A stretch of 64,000 nt of DNA, taken from NCBI RefSeq assembly GCF_038007285.1, contig NZ_JBBOWX010000001.1, positions 2,745,501 to 2,809,500 of the forward strand, given 5' to 3'. The notes under the pieces were generated by a model. The model did not search any database, had not been told where the DNA came from, and saw nothing but the letters and a program-made list of their open reading frames with translations. Both the position numbers and the translations under genes were made by a program. This document shows positions 1 through 11,486 of the stretch, in pieces (within the stretch, counting starts at the first letter, position 1; every line of letters starts with the position of its first letter). Source of the stretch: Sporosarcina sp. FSL K6-3457 (GTDB taxonomy: Bacteria; Bacillota; Bacilli; Bacillales_A; Planococcaceae).

Positions 1-238
1 CCCATTCTGCGTCATCTTCGATTGGCATCAATTCGCCATCCTCATTGTCTTCAGAAGGAATGAATGAAGATGCGTGGATTTCGACTTCTTCATCGTCCTC
101 TGTATCCTCTTCACCTAATACATGATACAGCACATATGATTTACCGAATTCCTCTGAATCGAATGTAAAAATAACCTCACATACATGCTCAATTCCATTC
201 TCGTCTACAATCGTCATTGTCTCTTGTCCGTGTTCCAT
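1..238 (-). CDS. yrzB: DUF1292 family protein, YrzB-like (3' end beyond the window)
   Basis: Reading the minus strand from the ATG at 238 gives a very acidic small protein starting [19 protein letters not shown], with runs of Glu/Asp in its second half; the frame stays open to position 1, so the C-terminus is missing. The start, acidity and position directly downstream of ruvX match the DUF1292/YrzB family, whose function is unknown. In B. subtilis the order alaS-yrzL-yrrK-yrzB is the same. The gene starts 13 bases after the ruvX stop, so it is probably co-transcribed with ireB and ruvX. Confidence in family is good; no function is proposed. Confidence 0.8.
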   Translation of the reverse strand, partial: MEHGQETMTIVDENGIEHVCEVIFTFDSEEFGKSYVLYHVLGEEDTEDDEEVEIHASSFIPSEDNEDGELMPIEDDAEW

Positions 239-251
239 TCCGATCACCTCT

Positions 252-668
252 TCAATTTTTTGAATCAAGATACCCTTGGAGTATCATGATTGCTGCCATC
301 TTATCAATGACAGTCTTTCTTTTTTTACGACTCACATCTGCATCTATTAATACACGCTCTGCTGCCATCGTCGTCAATCGCTCATCCCATAATATAGCTG
401 GGAAACCGAATGTATCTGTTAAAAGTTCCGCATACATTTCAGATGCTTCGCCTCTCGGTCCGACTGTATTATTCATATTTTTAGGGTAGCCCACTACAAA
501 TCCAGTCACATCGTATTCTTTTACAAGCTCCTGGATTCTTTCCATGCCAAACTGGCCGGCACTTTCATCGATCTTTATCGTTTCAATGCCCTGGGCTGTC
601 CACCCAAGCGCATCACTGATCGCAACGCCGACCGTTTTGGTCCCTACATCCAATCCCATTGTCCTCAA
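252..668 (-). CDS. ruvX: Putative pre-16S rRNA nuclease / RuvX (YqgF family)
   Basis: The 138-residue protein has the usual length and the RNase H-like signatures of the YqgF/RuvX family: the first acidic residue in [13 protein letters not shown] near the N-terminus, [15 protein letters not shown] around residue 60, WDERLTT around residue 95 and DKMAA near the C-terminus. Family members process the 5' end of 16S rRNA and were first annotated as Holliday-junction resolvases. It overlaps the ireB stop region by four bases (ATGA-type coupling), which points to translational coupling in the alaS-ireB-ruvX-yrzB cluster. The B. subtilis counterpart is YrrK. Recognition of the family is secure; the exact in vivo substrate is knowledge of the family, not visible here. 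Confidence 0.9.
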   Translation of the reverse strand: MRTMGLDVGTKTVGVAISDALGWTAQGIETIKIDESAGQFGMERIQELVKEYDVTGFVVGYPKNMNNTVGPRGEASEMYAELLTDTFGFPAILWDERLTTMAAERVLIDADVSRKKRKTVIDKMAAIMILQGYLDSKN

Positions 669-937
669 TCCGGTTTTCCTCCGTTTTCACGGATATAAAA
701 CTTGACAAGTTCTTCTAAAATCTCGTCCCGTTCCAATTTCCGAATTAAATTTCGTGCTTCCTCATGACGTGGTATATACGCTGGATCGCCCGATAAAAGA
801 TAGCCGACAATCTGGTTGATTGGATTATACCCCTTGTCGTCAAGCGCCTTGTGCACATGGAGCATGACCTGCTTCACTTCTTGCTCCATCGACTCCTCGG
901 GAAAGTTGAATTTCATCGTCTTATCGTATGAATCCAT
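665..937 (-). CDS. ireB: IreB family regulatory phosphoprotein (UPF0297, YrzL)
   Basis: A 90-residue protein beginning [14 protein letters not shown], containing [20 protein letters not shown] in the middle and ending in a charged helix. This is the complete UPF0297/IreB fold. In Enterococcus, IreB is a small substrate of the IreK/IreP kinase-phosphatase pair and affects cephalosporin resistance; in Bacillus it is YrzL. The start at 937 is chosen over an in-frame GTG at 946 because the GGGG ribosome-binding core lies about eight bases before the ATG. Its place between alaS and ruvX is the standard Bacillota arrangement. Confidence 0.88.
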   Translation of the reverse strand: MDSYDKTMKFNFPEESMEQEVKQVMLHVHKALDDKGYNPINQIVGYLLSGDPAYIPRHEEARNLIRKLERDEILEELVKFYIRENGGKPD

Positions 938-1039
938 GATCGACACCCCGCTTTCAGATCATCCGTTTTACGAATCGGATCGCATTCTGGCTTTCATTAT
1001 ACATGATTATGATTGTGCCATCAATTACGCTAAAACAAA

Positions 1040-3673
1040 TTAGATGGATTTTACATAATCATACACGGATTGTAATGCTTCATCAAGTTTTGATGCGTCT
1101 TTGGCTCCAGCCATCGCCATATCTGGTCGGCCTCCGCCTTTACCATCACATTGTGTCGCAACATGATTGACGATTTGACCTGCATGATAGTTCCCTGACT
1201 TCAAATCATCCGTCACACCCGCAACAAGCATTACTTTCCCATCGACAGCTGCACCAAGGACGATAACAGCCTTCGATTGCTTCTGCTTCATTTCATCCAT
1301 CATTTGACGCAATCCATTATTATCCTTCACGTCAACACGCGTAGCGATGACTGATACGTCGCCGATTTGCTGCGCTGCCGCTAGTACGTCTGCAAGCTGG
1401 CTGTTCCCTAGTTTAGCAGCAAGTGATTCATTGTCACGCTGGAGCTCTTTCATGTCCGTTAAGACAGTACCAATTTTCGTGACAAGGTCTTTTGGATTTG
1501 ATTTCAACAGACTTGCAGCACTGACAAGCGTTGCTTCCTCTTCTTTGAATGCTCGGTAGGCCTGTTGCCCTGTCAATGCTTCGATACGGCGTGTACCTGC
1601 CCCAATTCCACCTTCTGATACCAGTTTGAATAAACCGATGACGGACGTTGATTCGACATGACAGCCTCCGCAAAGTTCCAACGAGTAATCACCGACGGAC
1701 ACAACGCGGACAACATCCCCGTATTTTTCACCAAAGAGCGCCATTGCGCCCATCTCTTTCGCTTCAGCGATTGGTTTTTGCGCAATATCCACTGCAATAT
1801 CTTGCCAAATTTTCTCGTTGACAATCTGTTCAATTGTTTCCAATTCTTCTTTCGTTACTTGACCGAAATGCGAAAAGTCGAAACGCAGGCGATCTGGACC
1901 TACATAGGAACCTGCCTGATTGACGTGCTCACCCAATACTTCTTTTAAAGCTTTGTGAAGGAGATGCGTTGCAGTATGATTTCGGATCGTCAATTTCCTT
2001 GCTTCTGCATTCACTTCTGCTTGGACTGTCGCACCTGCTAGCAATTCACCTGAACGGATAATAGCTGAATGCAAGTTTTGGCCATTTGGTGCTTTTTGCA
2101 CATCCTTGACGTCCGCAACGAATGTATCGCCGCTAATCGTTCCTTTGTCTGCTACTTGTCCGCCACTTTCCGCATAAAACGGCGTACAATTTAAGATGAA
2201 CTGAATTTCATCACCCTCTGATGCACGATCTATCAAAGCACCTTGTTGCAATAAAGAAACGATTGTTGCTTCACATTGTAGCTTATCATAGCCGATAAAT
2301 TCACTAGCGTCATAAATATCTCCGAGTACCCCCGACTGAACATGCATAGAATCGACATCTTGACGAGCTGCACGTGCACGCTGACGCTGATTATCCATTT
2401 CGGCATCGAAGCCAGCACGATCGACCGTAACATTCGCTTCTTCTGCGAATTCTTCCGTTAGTTCAAACGGGAAGCCATATGTGTCGTACAAACGGAATGC
2501 ATCCGCTCCTGCAATAACAGCTGTACCCGATGATTTCGCCTTGTCGATGACACCTGTCAAAATTGCCAATCCTTCATTCAACGTTTCGTGGAAGCGTTCT
2601 TCTTCATTTTTAATGACTTTCATGATGAAAGCCTGCTTATCATCTACTTCTGGATAGAAGTCTTTCATAACTTCCCCAACAACTGGGACAAGATCATACA
2701 TGAACGGTTTGTGGATACCTAATTGTTTTGCAAAACGTACAGCTCTGCGTAACAACCTTCTTAGCACGTAGCCACGTCCTTCATTGGATGGTAATGCTCC
2801 ATCTCCAATGGCAAAAGCCACTGTACGAATATGGTCTGCAATGACTTTGAAAGCTGTATCTTTCTCGTCATTGACACCATACTTCTCACCAGAAACTTGT
2901 TCTGTCGCCTGGATAATCGGCTGGAAAATATCGATATCGAAGTTCGTCGGAACGTTTTGAATGACGGATGCCATGCGCTCAAGTCCCATACCTGTATCAA
3001 TATTCTTTTTCGGTAACGGAGTGTATGTGTTGTCTGGATTATGGTTGAATTCCGAGAATACCAAGTTCCAGATTTCAAGATATCTTTCATTTTCCCCGCC
3101 TGGATACAATTCAGGGTCAGAAAAATCATCGCCGTATGTTGGTCCGCGGTCATAGAAAATTTCAGAGTTGGGACCACTTGGCCCTTCTCCGATATCCCAG
3201 AAGTTCCCTTCTAGTCGGATGATTCGGTGTTCTGGAATGCCTACTTTATCACGCCAAATCGCATAAGCCTCTTCGTCTTCTGGGTGAATCGTAATAGACA
3301 GTAGCTCCGGATCAAAGCCAATCCATTTGTCATCCGTGAGAAATTCCCACGCATGGAGGATAGCTTGTTCTTTGAAGTAATCTCCGATCGAGAAGTTACC
3401 AAGCATTTCAAAGAATGTATGGTGACGCGCTGTTTTCCCAACGTTTTCAATATCATTCGTACGGATAGATTTTTGTGCATTAACGATACGCGGATTTTCT
3501 GGTACAACACGCCCATCAAAATATTTTTTTAGCGTTGCGACACCGCTGTTAATCCATAGAAGGGACGCATCGTCGATTGGAACTAGTGGTGCGGATGGTT
3601 CGATACTGTGTCCGTGTTCTTTGAAGTATTCTAGGAATAGCGTACGAATTTGTGACGTTGTTAGGTTTTTCAT
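1040..3673 (-). CDS. alaS: Alanyl-tRNA synthetase
   Basis: The 877-residue product has the full AlaRS length and order: N-terminal class II catalytic domain ([13 protein letters not shown], then [18 protein letters not shown] near residue 90), tRNA-recognition helices, an editing domain with the zinc ligands HTATH (about residue 565) and CGGCH (about residue 665), and a C-terminal DHHA1-type Gly-rich domain ending [14 protein letters not shown]. It charges tRNA-Ala in the cytoplasm and hydrolyses mischarged Ser/Gly-tRNA-Ala. A GGAGG ribosome-binding site precedes the ATG. Upstream lie, in transcript order, a strong promoter (4155-4183), a repeat (4012-4144), a T-box (3778-4011) and a hairpin pair (3712-3766). 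Expression is therefore expected to respond to uncharged tRNA-Ala. Confidence 0.98.
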   Translation of the reverse strand: MKNLTTSQIRTLFLEYFKEHGHSIEPSAPLVPIDDASLLWINSGVATLKKYFDGRVVPENPRIVNAQKSIRTNDIENVGKTARHHTFFEMLGNFSIGDYFKEQAILHAWEFLTDDKWIGFDPELLSITIHPEDEEAYAIWRDKVGIPEHRIIRLEGNFWDIGEGPSGPNSEIFYDRGPTYGDDFSDPELYPGGENERYLEIWNLVFSEFNHNPDNTYTPLPKKNIDTGMGLERMASVIQNVPTNFDIDIFQPIIQATEQVSGEKYGVNDEKDTAFKVIADHIRTVAFAIGDGALPSNEGRGYVLRRLLRRAVRFAKQLGIHKPFMYDLVPVVGEVMKDFYPEVDDKQAFIMKVIKNEEERFHETLNEGLAILTGVIDKAKSSGTAVIAGADAFRLYDTYGFPFELTEEFAEEANVTVDRAGFDAEMDNQRQRARAARQDVDSMHVQSGVLGDIYDASEFIGYDKLQCEATIVSLLQQGALIDRASEGDEIQFILNCTPFYAESGGQVADKGTISGDTFVADVKDVQKAPNGQNLHSAIIRSGELLAGATVQAEVNAEARKLTIRNHTATHLLHKALKEVLGEHVNQAGSYVGPDRLRFDFSHFGQVTKEELETIEQIVNEKIWQDIAVDIAQKPIAEAKEMGAMALFGEKYGDVVRVVSVGDYSLELCGGCHVESTSVIGLFKLVSEGGIGAGTRRIEALTGQQAYRAFKEEEATLVSAASLLKSNPKDLVTKIGTVLTDMKELQRDNESLAAKLGNSQLADVLAAAQQIGDVSVIATRVDVKDNNGLRQMMDEMKQKQSKAVIVLGAAVDGKVMLVAGVTDDLKSGNYHAGQIVNHVATQCDGKGGGRPDMAMAGAKDASKLDEALQSVYDYVKSI

Positions 3674-3711
3674 GAAAATTCCTCCTTATGATTTGAAAAG
3701 ATGCATGGAAG

Positions 3712-3766
3712 GCGGCTTAAGTGCGCGACTTCCTGTCGCAATAGCCGCACACCCGCATCCTGCGGG
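3712..3766 (-). repeat. AGGA-loop two-hairpin module in the alaS 5' UTR
   Basis: Read as minus-strand RNA, this stretch contains hairpin 1, CCCGC-AGGAT-GCGGG (3752-3766), and hairpin 2, GCGAC-AGGAA-GTCGC (3725-3739). Hairpin 2 is enclosed by a six-base-pair stem GCGGCT/AGCCGC (3743-3748 with 3712-3717). A second copy of the same architecture lies at 61684-61745, with compensatory changes in hairpin 1 and in the outer stem. The module sits after the T-box terminator and before the alaS ribosome-binding site, so it is in the alaS mRNA leader whenever the T-box permits read-through. GGA in a hairpin loop is the recognition feature of CsrA/RsmA proteins; binding here is only a hypothesis. Confidence 0.7.
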
Positions 3767-3777
3767 CGCGTAAACAT

Positions 3778-4011
3778 AAAAAAATCCCCGCCCCTAAACA
3801 AGGGACGAAGATGTTAGTCTCGCGGTACCACCCTAATTACCGAACAACTTGCATTCGGTATCTCTGGTTGCCTTAACGCGGCGGACGGCAGGGATGAGCT
3901 GCACTCGGGAGTAGCTTTTCGACATGCACCCTCGAAAGCCCTTCCAGCCAAGGGGCTTCTTTCTGAACGAGTAGCTATGTGTACTTTCTCCGTCAACGTA
4001 TTTCGTATGAT
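3778..4011 (-). promoter_or_regulatory. T-box riboswitch, alanine, upstream of alaS
   Basis: On the minus strand the T-box core AGGGTGGTACCGCG is present (about 3821-3834), followed by a terminator whose stem pairs ATCTTCGTCCC with GGGGCGGGGAT and ends in a run of seven T. Upstream is a Stem I-like region with the AGAAAGTAC bulge motif. A GCT (3913-3915) in the sequence GAAAAGCTAC on its 3' side is a good candidate for the alanine specifier codon. In this class, uncharged tRNA pairs with the specifier and with the T-box bulge and stabilises the antiterminator. The identity is clear from the core motif and the neighbouring alaS; the specifier placement is inference from folding by eye. Confidence 0.93.
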
Positions 4012-4144
4012 CAATTACGCCTTGGCGTAATTGCGTCCAGATTTTGAATCGGGCTTTATCGATTAACTCCCTTCAAAATCCGTGACATCCGCCGGAGGCT
4101 TTATCTTCACTTAGTGGGAGTTTGAACTCCCACTAAGTGAAGAT
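4012..4144 (-). repeat. Structured interspersed repeat, copy A (alaS leader)
   Basis: First of three copies of a repeat with a fixed plan. On the plus strand it reads: hairpin CAATTACGCC-TT-GGCGTAATTG; conserved box GCGTCCAGATTTT; a variable stretch; conserved box CAAAATC then GTGACATCCGCCGGAGGC; and a terminal inverted repeat with a perfect 20-bp stem and TG loop (4103-4144). The other copies are at 27874-28005 and 61637-61832. The alaS promoter at 4155-4183 fires toward it, so copy A is predicted to be the first part of the alaS leader RNA, with the long hairpin at the extreme 5' end, directly ahead of the T-box. I know of no named family for it. Confidence 0.8.
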
Positions 4145-4154
4145 GAATGGCTTG

Positions 4155-4183
4155 ATTATAGAAAAGTTCAAGATGATTGTCAA
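4155..4183 (-). promoter_or_regulatory. SigA-type promoter of the alaS leader
   Basis: On the minus strand TTGACA (4178-4183) and TATAAT (4155-4160) are separated by exactly 17 bases, a perfect consensus. The predicted start is near 4148. The -35 overlaps the recD2 stop codon at 4180. The transcript would run through repeat copy A and then the T-box. Confidence 0.85.
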
Positions 4184-6618
4184 TCAGAAGTTTCAAGATA
4201 GTCGTAGGGCGTAATACCTTTCATGCCAATCATCGGATCAATTGCGATAAACGTAGCCATTGTCAGCTCATAAACTGGCGTTTGTGCATCCTCTTCTGGC
4301 GGCCTTGCTTCAGACTGTTGTTCAACAGCTTCTTCACTTTCAGGCACAACAACGTCGCCATTCAAGCGCTCTTTTAATGTTGTCTGTCTCTCTAATTCAT
4401 CCGTTCGGTTAATGCCCGCCCGAAACTCCTCCGGCTCTCCGCATAAAATCAAGAAATTCTTCGCACGGGTAATCCCTGTGTACAGTAAATTACGCCGCAA
4501 CATTTTACGTTGACTCCGAACGACTGGCATAATGACAATCGGAAATTCGCTCCCTTGCGACTTATGAATGGAGCAACAATACGCCAATGTAATTTGGTTC
4601 AAATCATTACGCTCATACGTCACTTCAATGCCATCATACGAAACGACGAGTAATTCTTTTTTGTCGATTGTCTCTTTCGCTTTGATGATGGAGATGACTT
4701 CCCCCATATCCCCATTGAAAACATTACTTTCGGGTTGATTGACAAGCTGGAGCACTTTATCACCAATACGGTAAATAGCTTCGCCAAAAACGACTTCCTT
4801 GCGCTGGGGTCCCGGTGGATTAACCATTTCTTGAATCATTTTGTTTAAGCCATCAATACCAGCCGGCCCCTTATACATTGGCGCAAGCACTTGAATATCT
4901 TTGATGTGATGCCCTTTGGCAATGGCATTTTTGACAACTTGCTCAACAACTTCGAGAATGCGGTCAGCACCTGCTTTAATAAATGAACGATCGGATGTTT
5001 TTTGCGTAATATCTGTGGACCATTCGGAGCGTTTGATCATATGAGCCATTTCAATAATCGTCGAGCCCGCACTTTGACGATAAATTTCAGTGAGTTCAAC
5101 GACGGGCACTTTGTTGGACTCCAACATATCCCTCAGCACTTGACCGGGTCCGACTGGCGGTAACTGATCTTGGTCGCCTACGAATAATAATTGCACGTCA
5201 TCAGCCAGTGCTTTCAGTAGCTGATGAGCGAGCCAGGTATCCACCATCGACATTTCATCGATAATAATTAAACGCCCCTTCACTTCCCGCTCCGTCTCTT
5301 CTTCCTTTTCCAATCCATTAAATCCAAGTAAACGGTGAATTGTCATCGCTGGCAATCCCGTCGATTCAGACATTCGTTTGGCCGCACGTCCTGTGGGTGC
5401 CGCTAAAACAATCGGAAACGGCTCTTGCTTTTTCGCGTATTCCTTTGGATCAAGTGACAAGCCATGCAGTTCGGCATAGACCTCGACGAGACCACGAATA
5501 ACAGTCGTTTTCCCTGTTCCGGGACCACCTGTTAAGATCATTGCGGAAGAATGAAGTGCCGTTTCAATCGCAGCTACCTGTGTTTCCGCATAATTGACAC
5601 CAAGCCGTTCTTCTACTTCCCCAACCGCTTTTCTTATTTCAGACACAGGGAACTGATCCGTTGTATCATTTTGCATTATGCGCTCAATCTTCGTCGCAAT
5701 ACCAATTTCAGAAAAATATAAAGACGGTATGTACAGCCTACGCCCTTCTGCTGCTAGCTTTCCTTCCTCGACAAGTTCAATAATTGCCTGGGAAATAGCG
5801 TCAAAAGGAATATCAACAGGCTGACTCATTTCAAGGAGACGTTTAACCTCCGGTAAAACGGCTTCCGCTTCTAAGAAAACATGTCCCGCTGATTGCACCG
5901 CTTGATTCATCGAATGGAGGATTGCGGCCTTTATCCTGGCAGGATGGTTCCCCGTGATGCCAAGATTCTTCCCCACTTCGTCCGCCCGCTGGAAGCCGAC
6001 ACCTTCCACCTCTTCAATCAACCGATACGGATTTTCAGTCAACTGTGAAATCGCTTCTTCTCGATACGTTTGATAAATACGCATGGCGATTTGCGGACCG
6101 AATCCCCATTCATTCAACTGGATAATCGTCCGCTCAAGGCCCATATTTTGTGCGAGGACAGAGACTAGTGTCTCTTTTTTGTCATCTGATAATCTCGGAA
6201 CGCCATCTAAAACAGATGGGTCATCTAAAATTTTCTTAATGACGTCTTTGCCAAGTTTTTTGACAATCGTTTGAGCTGTTTTCATCCCAATACCGGGAAA
6301 TAAATCACCTGACAAATAATGAATCAGTCCCGTTTCCGTCGCTGGCATTTCTTTCGCAAACGTCTGCACATCAAACTGCGCACCGTACGTTGGATGGTTG
6401 ACAAGCCTGCCCGTAAATTTATAATCCTCATCAGGTGTTAGCTGTGGAAAGCTCCCTTTGACGATGATTTCCTTATCTTCATAGCCACTGTTCGTGTCAC
6501 GCACCTTCAATTTGACAATGGTAAAAAGGTTATCAGGGTTATGGAAGATCGTTACAACCGGTCGTCCAATTAAAAAAATCTCATCTACTTTTGTTGCTTC
6601 GATTTGCCCTTCCATCAC
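4180..6618 (-). CDS. recD2: RecD2-type 5'-3' DNA helicase (YrrC)
   Basis: The 812-residue protein has the RecD2 plan: an N-terminal OB-like region, tandem helix-hairpin-helix segments (around IHYLSGDLFPGIGMKTAQ and EEVEGVGFQRADEVG), then superfamily 1B helicase motifs. Visible motifs are Walker A LTGGPGTGKTT near residue 365, Walker B IIDEMSMVD, GDQDQLPPVGPGQ, and YTGITRAKNFL near the C-terminus. The long N-terminal extension and absence of recB/recC neighbours distinguish it from the RecBCD RecD subunit. Family members act in replication-fork and recombination repair. It lies ten bases downstream of the TPR gene, so the two are probably co-transcribed, and it ends inside the alaS promoter. 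Confidence 0.95.
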   Translation of the reverse strand: MMEGQIEATKVDEIFLIGRPVVTIFHNPDNLFTIVKLKVRDTNSGYEDKEIIVKGSFPQLTPDEDYKFTGRLVNHPTYGAQFDVQTFAKEMPATETGLIHYLSGDLFPGIGMKTAQTIVKKLGKDVIKKILDDPSVLDGVPRLSDDKKETLVSVLAQNMGLERTIIQLNEWGFGPQIAMRIYQTYREEAISQLTENPYRLIEEVEGVGFQRADEVGKNLGITGNHPARIKAAILHSMNQAVQSAGHVFLEAEAVLPEVKRLLEMSQPVDIPFDAISQAIIELVEEGKLAAEGRRLYIPSLYFSEIGIATKIERIMQNDTTDQFPVSEIRKAVGEVEERLGVNYAETQVAAIETALHSSAMILTGGPGTGKTTVIRGLVEVYAELHGLSLDPKEYAKKQEPFPIVLAAPTGRAAKRMSESTGLPAMTIHRLLGFNGLEKEEETEREVKGRLIIIDEMSMVDTWLAHQLLKALADDVQLLFVGDQDQLPPVGPGQVLRDMLESNKVPVVELTEIYRQSAGSTIIEMAHMIKRSEWSTDITQKTSDRSFIKAGADRILEVVEQVVKNAIAKGHHIKDIQVLAPMYKGPAGIDGLNKMIQEMVNPPGPQRKEVVFGEAIYRIGDKVLQLVNQPESNVFNGDMGEVISIIKAKETIDKKELLVVSYDGIEVTYERNDLNQITLAYCCSIHKSQGSEFPIVIMPVVRSQRKMLRRNLLYTGITRAKNFLILCGEPEEFRAGINRTDELERQTTLKERLNGDVVVPESEEAVEQQSEARPPEEDAQTPVYELTMATFIAIDPMIGMKGITPYDYLETSD

Positions 6619-6627
6619 CGCACCCCT

Positions 6628-7293
6628 TTACTTTTCGTTTTCACCTAGTTGAATCATGTCGTAAATATAACGCGCTTGCACATGCTCAGGATCAATGGTA
6701 AATGCCTTTTCGAGATGTGCCAGTGCATCAGCCTTCTGTTCTGTCGATACAGCATATAGGAACCCTAAATTATAATGGGCATCGGCATTTTCAGCATCCT
6801 GTTCGATAATAAAACGGAATTCAGCTCCCGCTTCTGTAAACAGCTCCATATTTGCCAATACAATGCCATAAGATAAGCGAATTTCCAAATCATCAGGCGC
6901 CAATTCAGCTGCCCGCTGCAAGTAAGGCAATGCCAATTTTTCATTACCCGAACGCTCCAAACTTTTACCGAGCATGAAATAAGCGTCTGCTTCTTCTACG
7001 CCATGACGAACTGCCGTTTCGTATAATTTAGCCGCTTCCTCGTAACGCTCTTTATTGTAATAAAGATTGGCGAGACCATAAAAAGCTGTGCCCGCTTCCG
7101 CATCGAATGTAATGGCTTTTTGAAAAAACGGCTCTGCTTTCTCTGCATCTCCAAGTGAGGCAAACACATTTCCTAAGTTGATGTAACCAACCGCATTTTC
7201 TGGGTCCTGTTCAATCGCTTTAACAAACGATTCAACTGCTTTTTCATATGCTCCATCTTGTAGGGCAGTAATGCCAATTTCATTGTAATTCAT
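6628..7293 (-). CDS. Tetratricopeptide repeat protein (YrrB-like)
   Basis: The 221-residue protein is made almost entirely of about six TPR units. Recurring 34-residue patterns are visible, for example AVGYINLGNVFASLGDAEKA, TAFYGLANLYYNKERYEEAA and DAYFMLGKSLERSGNEKLAL. No signal peptide or membrane segment is seen, so it should be a cytosolic interaction scaffold. Its position between mnmA and recD2 is that of yrrB in B. subtilis. The partner is unknown and the sequence does not indicate one. Confidence 0.88.
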   Translation of the reverse strand: MNYNEIGITALQDGAYEKAVESFVKAIEQDPENAVGYINLGNVFASLGDAEKAEPFFQKAITFDAEAGTAFYGLANLYYNKERYEEAAKLYETAVRHGVEEADAYFMLGKSLERSGNEKLALPYLQRAAELAPDDLEIRLSYGIVLANMELFTEAGAEFRFIIEQDAENADAHYNLGFLYAVSTEQKADALAHLEKAFTIDPEHVQARYIYDMIQLGENEK

Positions 7294-7305
7294 GTCAACT
7301 TCCCC

Positions 7306-9595
<2,290 letters not shown>

Positions 9596-9610
9596 ATTTA
9601 AGTAACTCCT

Positions 9611-10030
9611 TTAAATGTAGAACATATAACTATCACGTTCAGCCGTTCGGCCAGAATCCATTAAATCTTGAATCGTTGTCGTATCGAGCACACCGCGCAC
9701 TGCATCCCCAATTCGATGCCAAAGCTCCTGTTGTGGGATATCCGTTTCCTCCAACCCTTCAACAAGCTGAATCGGCCCTTCAAGTATACGGATTACATCG
9801 CCGGCAGTAATTTCCGTCGGCAACTTAGCAAGCATATAACCGCCGTATGCGCCACGAACACTTTTCACGATGCCGCTGTTGCGCAGTGGAGGAATAAGCT
9901 GCTCTAGATAGGCTTCAGATAACTCCTGTTCCTCGGCAATTTTCCGCAGTGGTACCGGCCCTTCCCCATACTTACGGCCAAGCTCCACAACAATTGTCAA
10001 TCCATAGCGTCCCTTTGTAGAAATCTTCAT
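9611..10030 (-). CDS. cymR: Rrf2-family transcriptional regulator CymR
   Basis: The 139-residue protein begins MKISTKGRYGLTIVVELGRK, the typical Rrf2 winged-helix start. It has a recognition helix around LSEAYLEQLIPPLRNSGIV and the wing segment VRGAYGGYMLAK. It lacks the three clustered cysteines of IscR-type Fe-S sensors, which fits CymR, the cysteine-metabolism repressor that works with CysK in Bacillus and Staphylococcus. It is the first gene before the desulfurase and mnmA, as in B. subtilis. An extended -10 promoter is visible at 10069-10077. Confidence 0.92.
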   Translation of the reverse strand: MKISTKGRYGLTIVVELGRKYGEGPVPLRKIAEEQELSEAYLEQLIPPLRNSGIVKSVRGAYGGYMLAKLPTEITAGDVIRILEGPIQLVEGLEETDIPQQELWHRIGDAVRGVLDTTTIQDLMDSGRTAERDSYMFYI

Positions 10031-10068
10031 CTTTTAACCCCGTCCTTTTCTTACGATAACTTCAAAAT

Positions 10069-10077
10069 ATTATAGCA
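10069..10077 (-). promoter_or_regulatory. Extended -10 promoter of cymR
   Basis: Minus-strand TGCTATAAT has a perfect -10 hexamer with the TGn extension. No good -35 is visible at the right distance. It lies about 40 bases before the cymR ATG. Confidence 0.6.
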
Positions 10078-10101
10078 TAAATGATTGCCAGCTAGCTTGA
10101 A

Positions 10102-10130
10102 ATGACTTCCATGCATCTAATGTGTATACT
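10102..10130 (+). promoter_or_regulatory. Candidate promoter of rarA
   Basis: ATGACT (10102-10107), 17 bases, TATACT (10125-10130) with TGTG just before the -10. This faces rarA and is divergent from the cymR promoter. The -35 is weak, so the call is moderate. Confidence 0.45.
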
Positions 10131-10159
10131 AGTGGAACGGATGTACGAGGAGTGATTAT

Positions 10160-11446
10160 GTGCATAATGAACCATTGGCGTATCGAATGCGCCCTAGAAA
10201 TATTGATGAGATTGCAGGACAGAAGGATATAATCGGAGAAAAGACCGCCCTTTACCGGATGATTAAAAACGGGCACGTCCCTTCTATGCTGTTGTATGGA
10301 GAACCAGGAATCGGTAAAACATCGCTGGCACATGCAATCGCCGGTACTAGCGATCTGCCCTTCATCGCCCTCAACGCAACAGTCTCTGGTAAAAAAGACG
10401 TGGAAAGCGTTGTGGCAGAGTCACGAATTACGGGGAAAGTACTATTATTTCTTGATGAAATTCATCGCTTCAATAAATTGCAGCAAGATACCTTGTTGCC
10501 GCATGTCGAAAGCGGAGCAATTGTGTTAATCGGGGCAACAACAGAAAATCCTTACCACGACGTCAATCCGGCAATTCGTTCGAGATGTGGTGAAATTCGG
10601 CAGTTATCAAGGTTAGAGCCGGAGGATTTGTTAGAGGTTCTTCATACTGCTTTGGCAGATGAGGAGCGTGGACTTGGCAAGATGGCGATTGACATTACAG
10701 ATGACCAAATTGTGTTAATTGCTGAAGGTGTGAATGGAGATGCACGCAAAGCGTTAACCGTACTGGAATCAGTCATTTCTGCAAGTGATGAAACAGACGG
10801 AAAAACCGTCGTCGAGAATTGGCTGATTGAAAACTTGCTTGGGCGAATTGGTTTATTTGGCGATAAAAAAGGTTCACATTTTTATAATCTATTATCTGCA
10901 TTGCAAAAATCTGTGCGCGGCAGCGACGTGAATGCTGCCATGTATTACCTAGCTAATCTGTTGGAGATTGGTGATTTAGTAGCCGTATCCAGAAGATTAC
11001 TTGTGATGGCGTACGAGGATGTCGGGCTAGCCTCACCTGAAGTAGGCCCACATGTCCTCGCAGCGACAGAAGCCGCAGTACGACTAGGTATGCCTGAAGC
11101 TCGTATTCCACTTGCTAACGCCGTCATTGAAATGTGTCTGGCATCGAAATCGAATTCAGCGTACAAAGCATTCGATGCCGCCGTGATGGCCATCAATGAA
11201 GGAAAAACGGGAGACATTCCTCTCCATTTACGAGATGCTCATTACGCTGGGGCTGCGGAACTTGGACACGTCGGCTACAAATATCCGCACGACACCCCAC
11301 TCGGCTCGTTCGGCGGTTGGGTCAACCAACAATACTTACCTGACAAACTGGTAGGCACCGAGTTTTACAAACCTGTTGGTGCAGGTGAAGAGAAGAAATT
11401 GGCTGCCATTTATGAGAAGTTGAAGGAGTTTCGCAAGAAAAAATAG
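10160..11446 (+). CDS. rarA: Replication-associated recombination protein A (RarA/MgsA AAA+ ATPase)
   Basis: The 428-residue protein, with a GTG start preceded by GAGG, has the AAA+ motifs of clamp-loader relatives: Walker A YGEPGIGKTS near residue 50, Walker B LLFLDEIHRFNK, sensor 1 GATTENP, and a C-terminal MgsA domain containing YEDVGLASPE and the terminal YKYPHDTP motif. RarA acts at stalled forks and interacts with SSB. In B. subtilis yrvN (rarA) is next to yrvM (tcdA); here an accessory block of about 7 kb separates them. Confidence 0.96.
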   Translation: MHNEPLAYRMRPRNIDEIAGQKDIIGEKTALYRMIKNGHVPSMLLYGEPGIGKTSLAHAIAGTSDLPFIALNATVSGKKDVESVVAESRITGKVLLFLDEIHRFNKLQQDTLLPHVESGAIVLIGATTENPYHDVNPAIRSRCGEIRQLSRLEPEDLLEVLHTALADEERGLGKMAIDITDDQIVLIAEGVNGDARKALTVLESVISASDETDGKTVVENWLIENLLGRIGLFGDKKGSHFYNLLSALQKSVRGSDVNAAMYYLANLLEIGDLVAVSRRLLVMAYEDVGLASPEVGPHVLAATEAAVRLGMPEARIPLANAVIEMCLASKSNSAYKAFDAAVMAINEGKTGDIPLHLRDAHYAGAAELGHVGYKYPHDTPLGSFGGWVNQQYLPDKLVGTEFYKPVGAGEEKKLAAIYEKLKEFRKKK

Positions 11447-11449
11447 GCA

Positions 11450-11485
11450 AGAACCTCCTAGGATAGCAGGAGGTTCTCGCCTTTT
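11450..11485. terminator. Bidirectional terminator between rarA and the lipoprotein gene
   Basis: Stem AGAACCTCCT paired with AGGAGGTTCT, T-rich on the rarA side and A-rich on the other, lies between two convergent genes. Confidence 0.85.
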
Positions 11486-11486
11486 A

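Noticed and set aside
3814..4014. 66-codon minus-strand frame in the alaS leader
   Set aside because: It coincides with the T-box RNA and has no coding character.
10097..10130. TTGAAA with TATACT as rarA promoter
   Set aside because: The spacer would be 22 bases, too long; the weaker ATGACT at 17 bases was listed instead.
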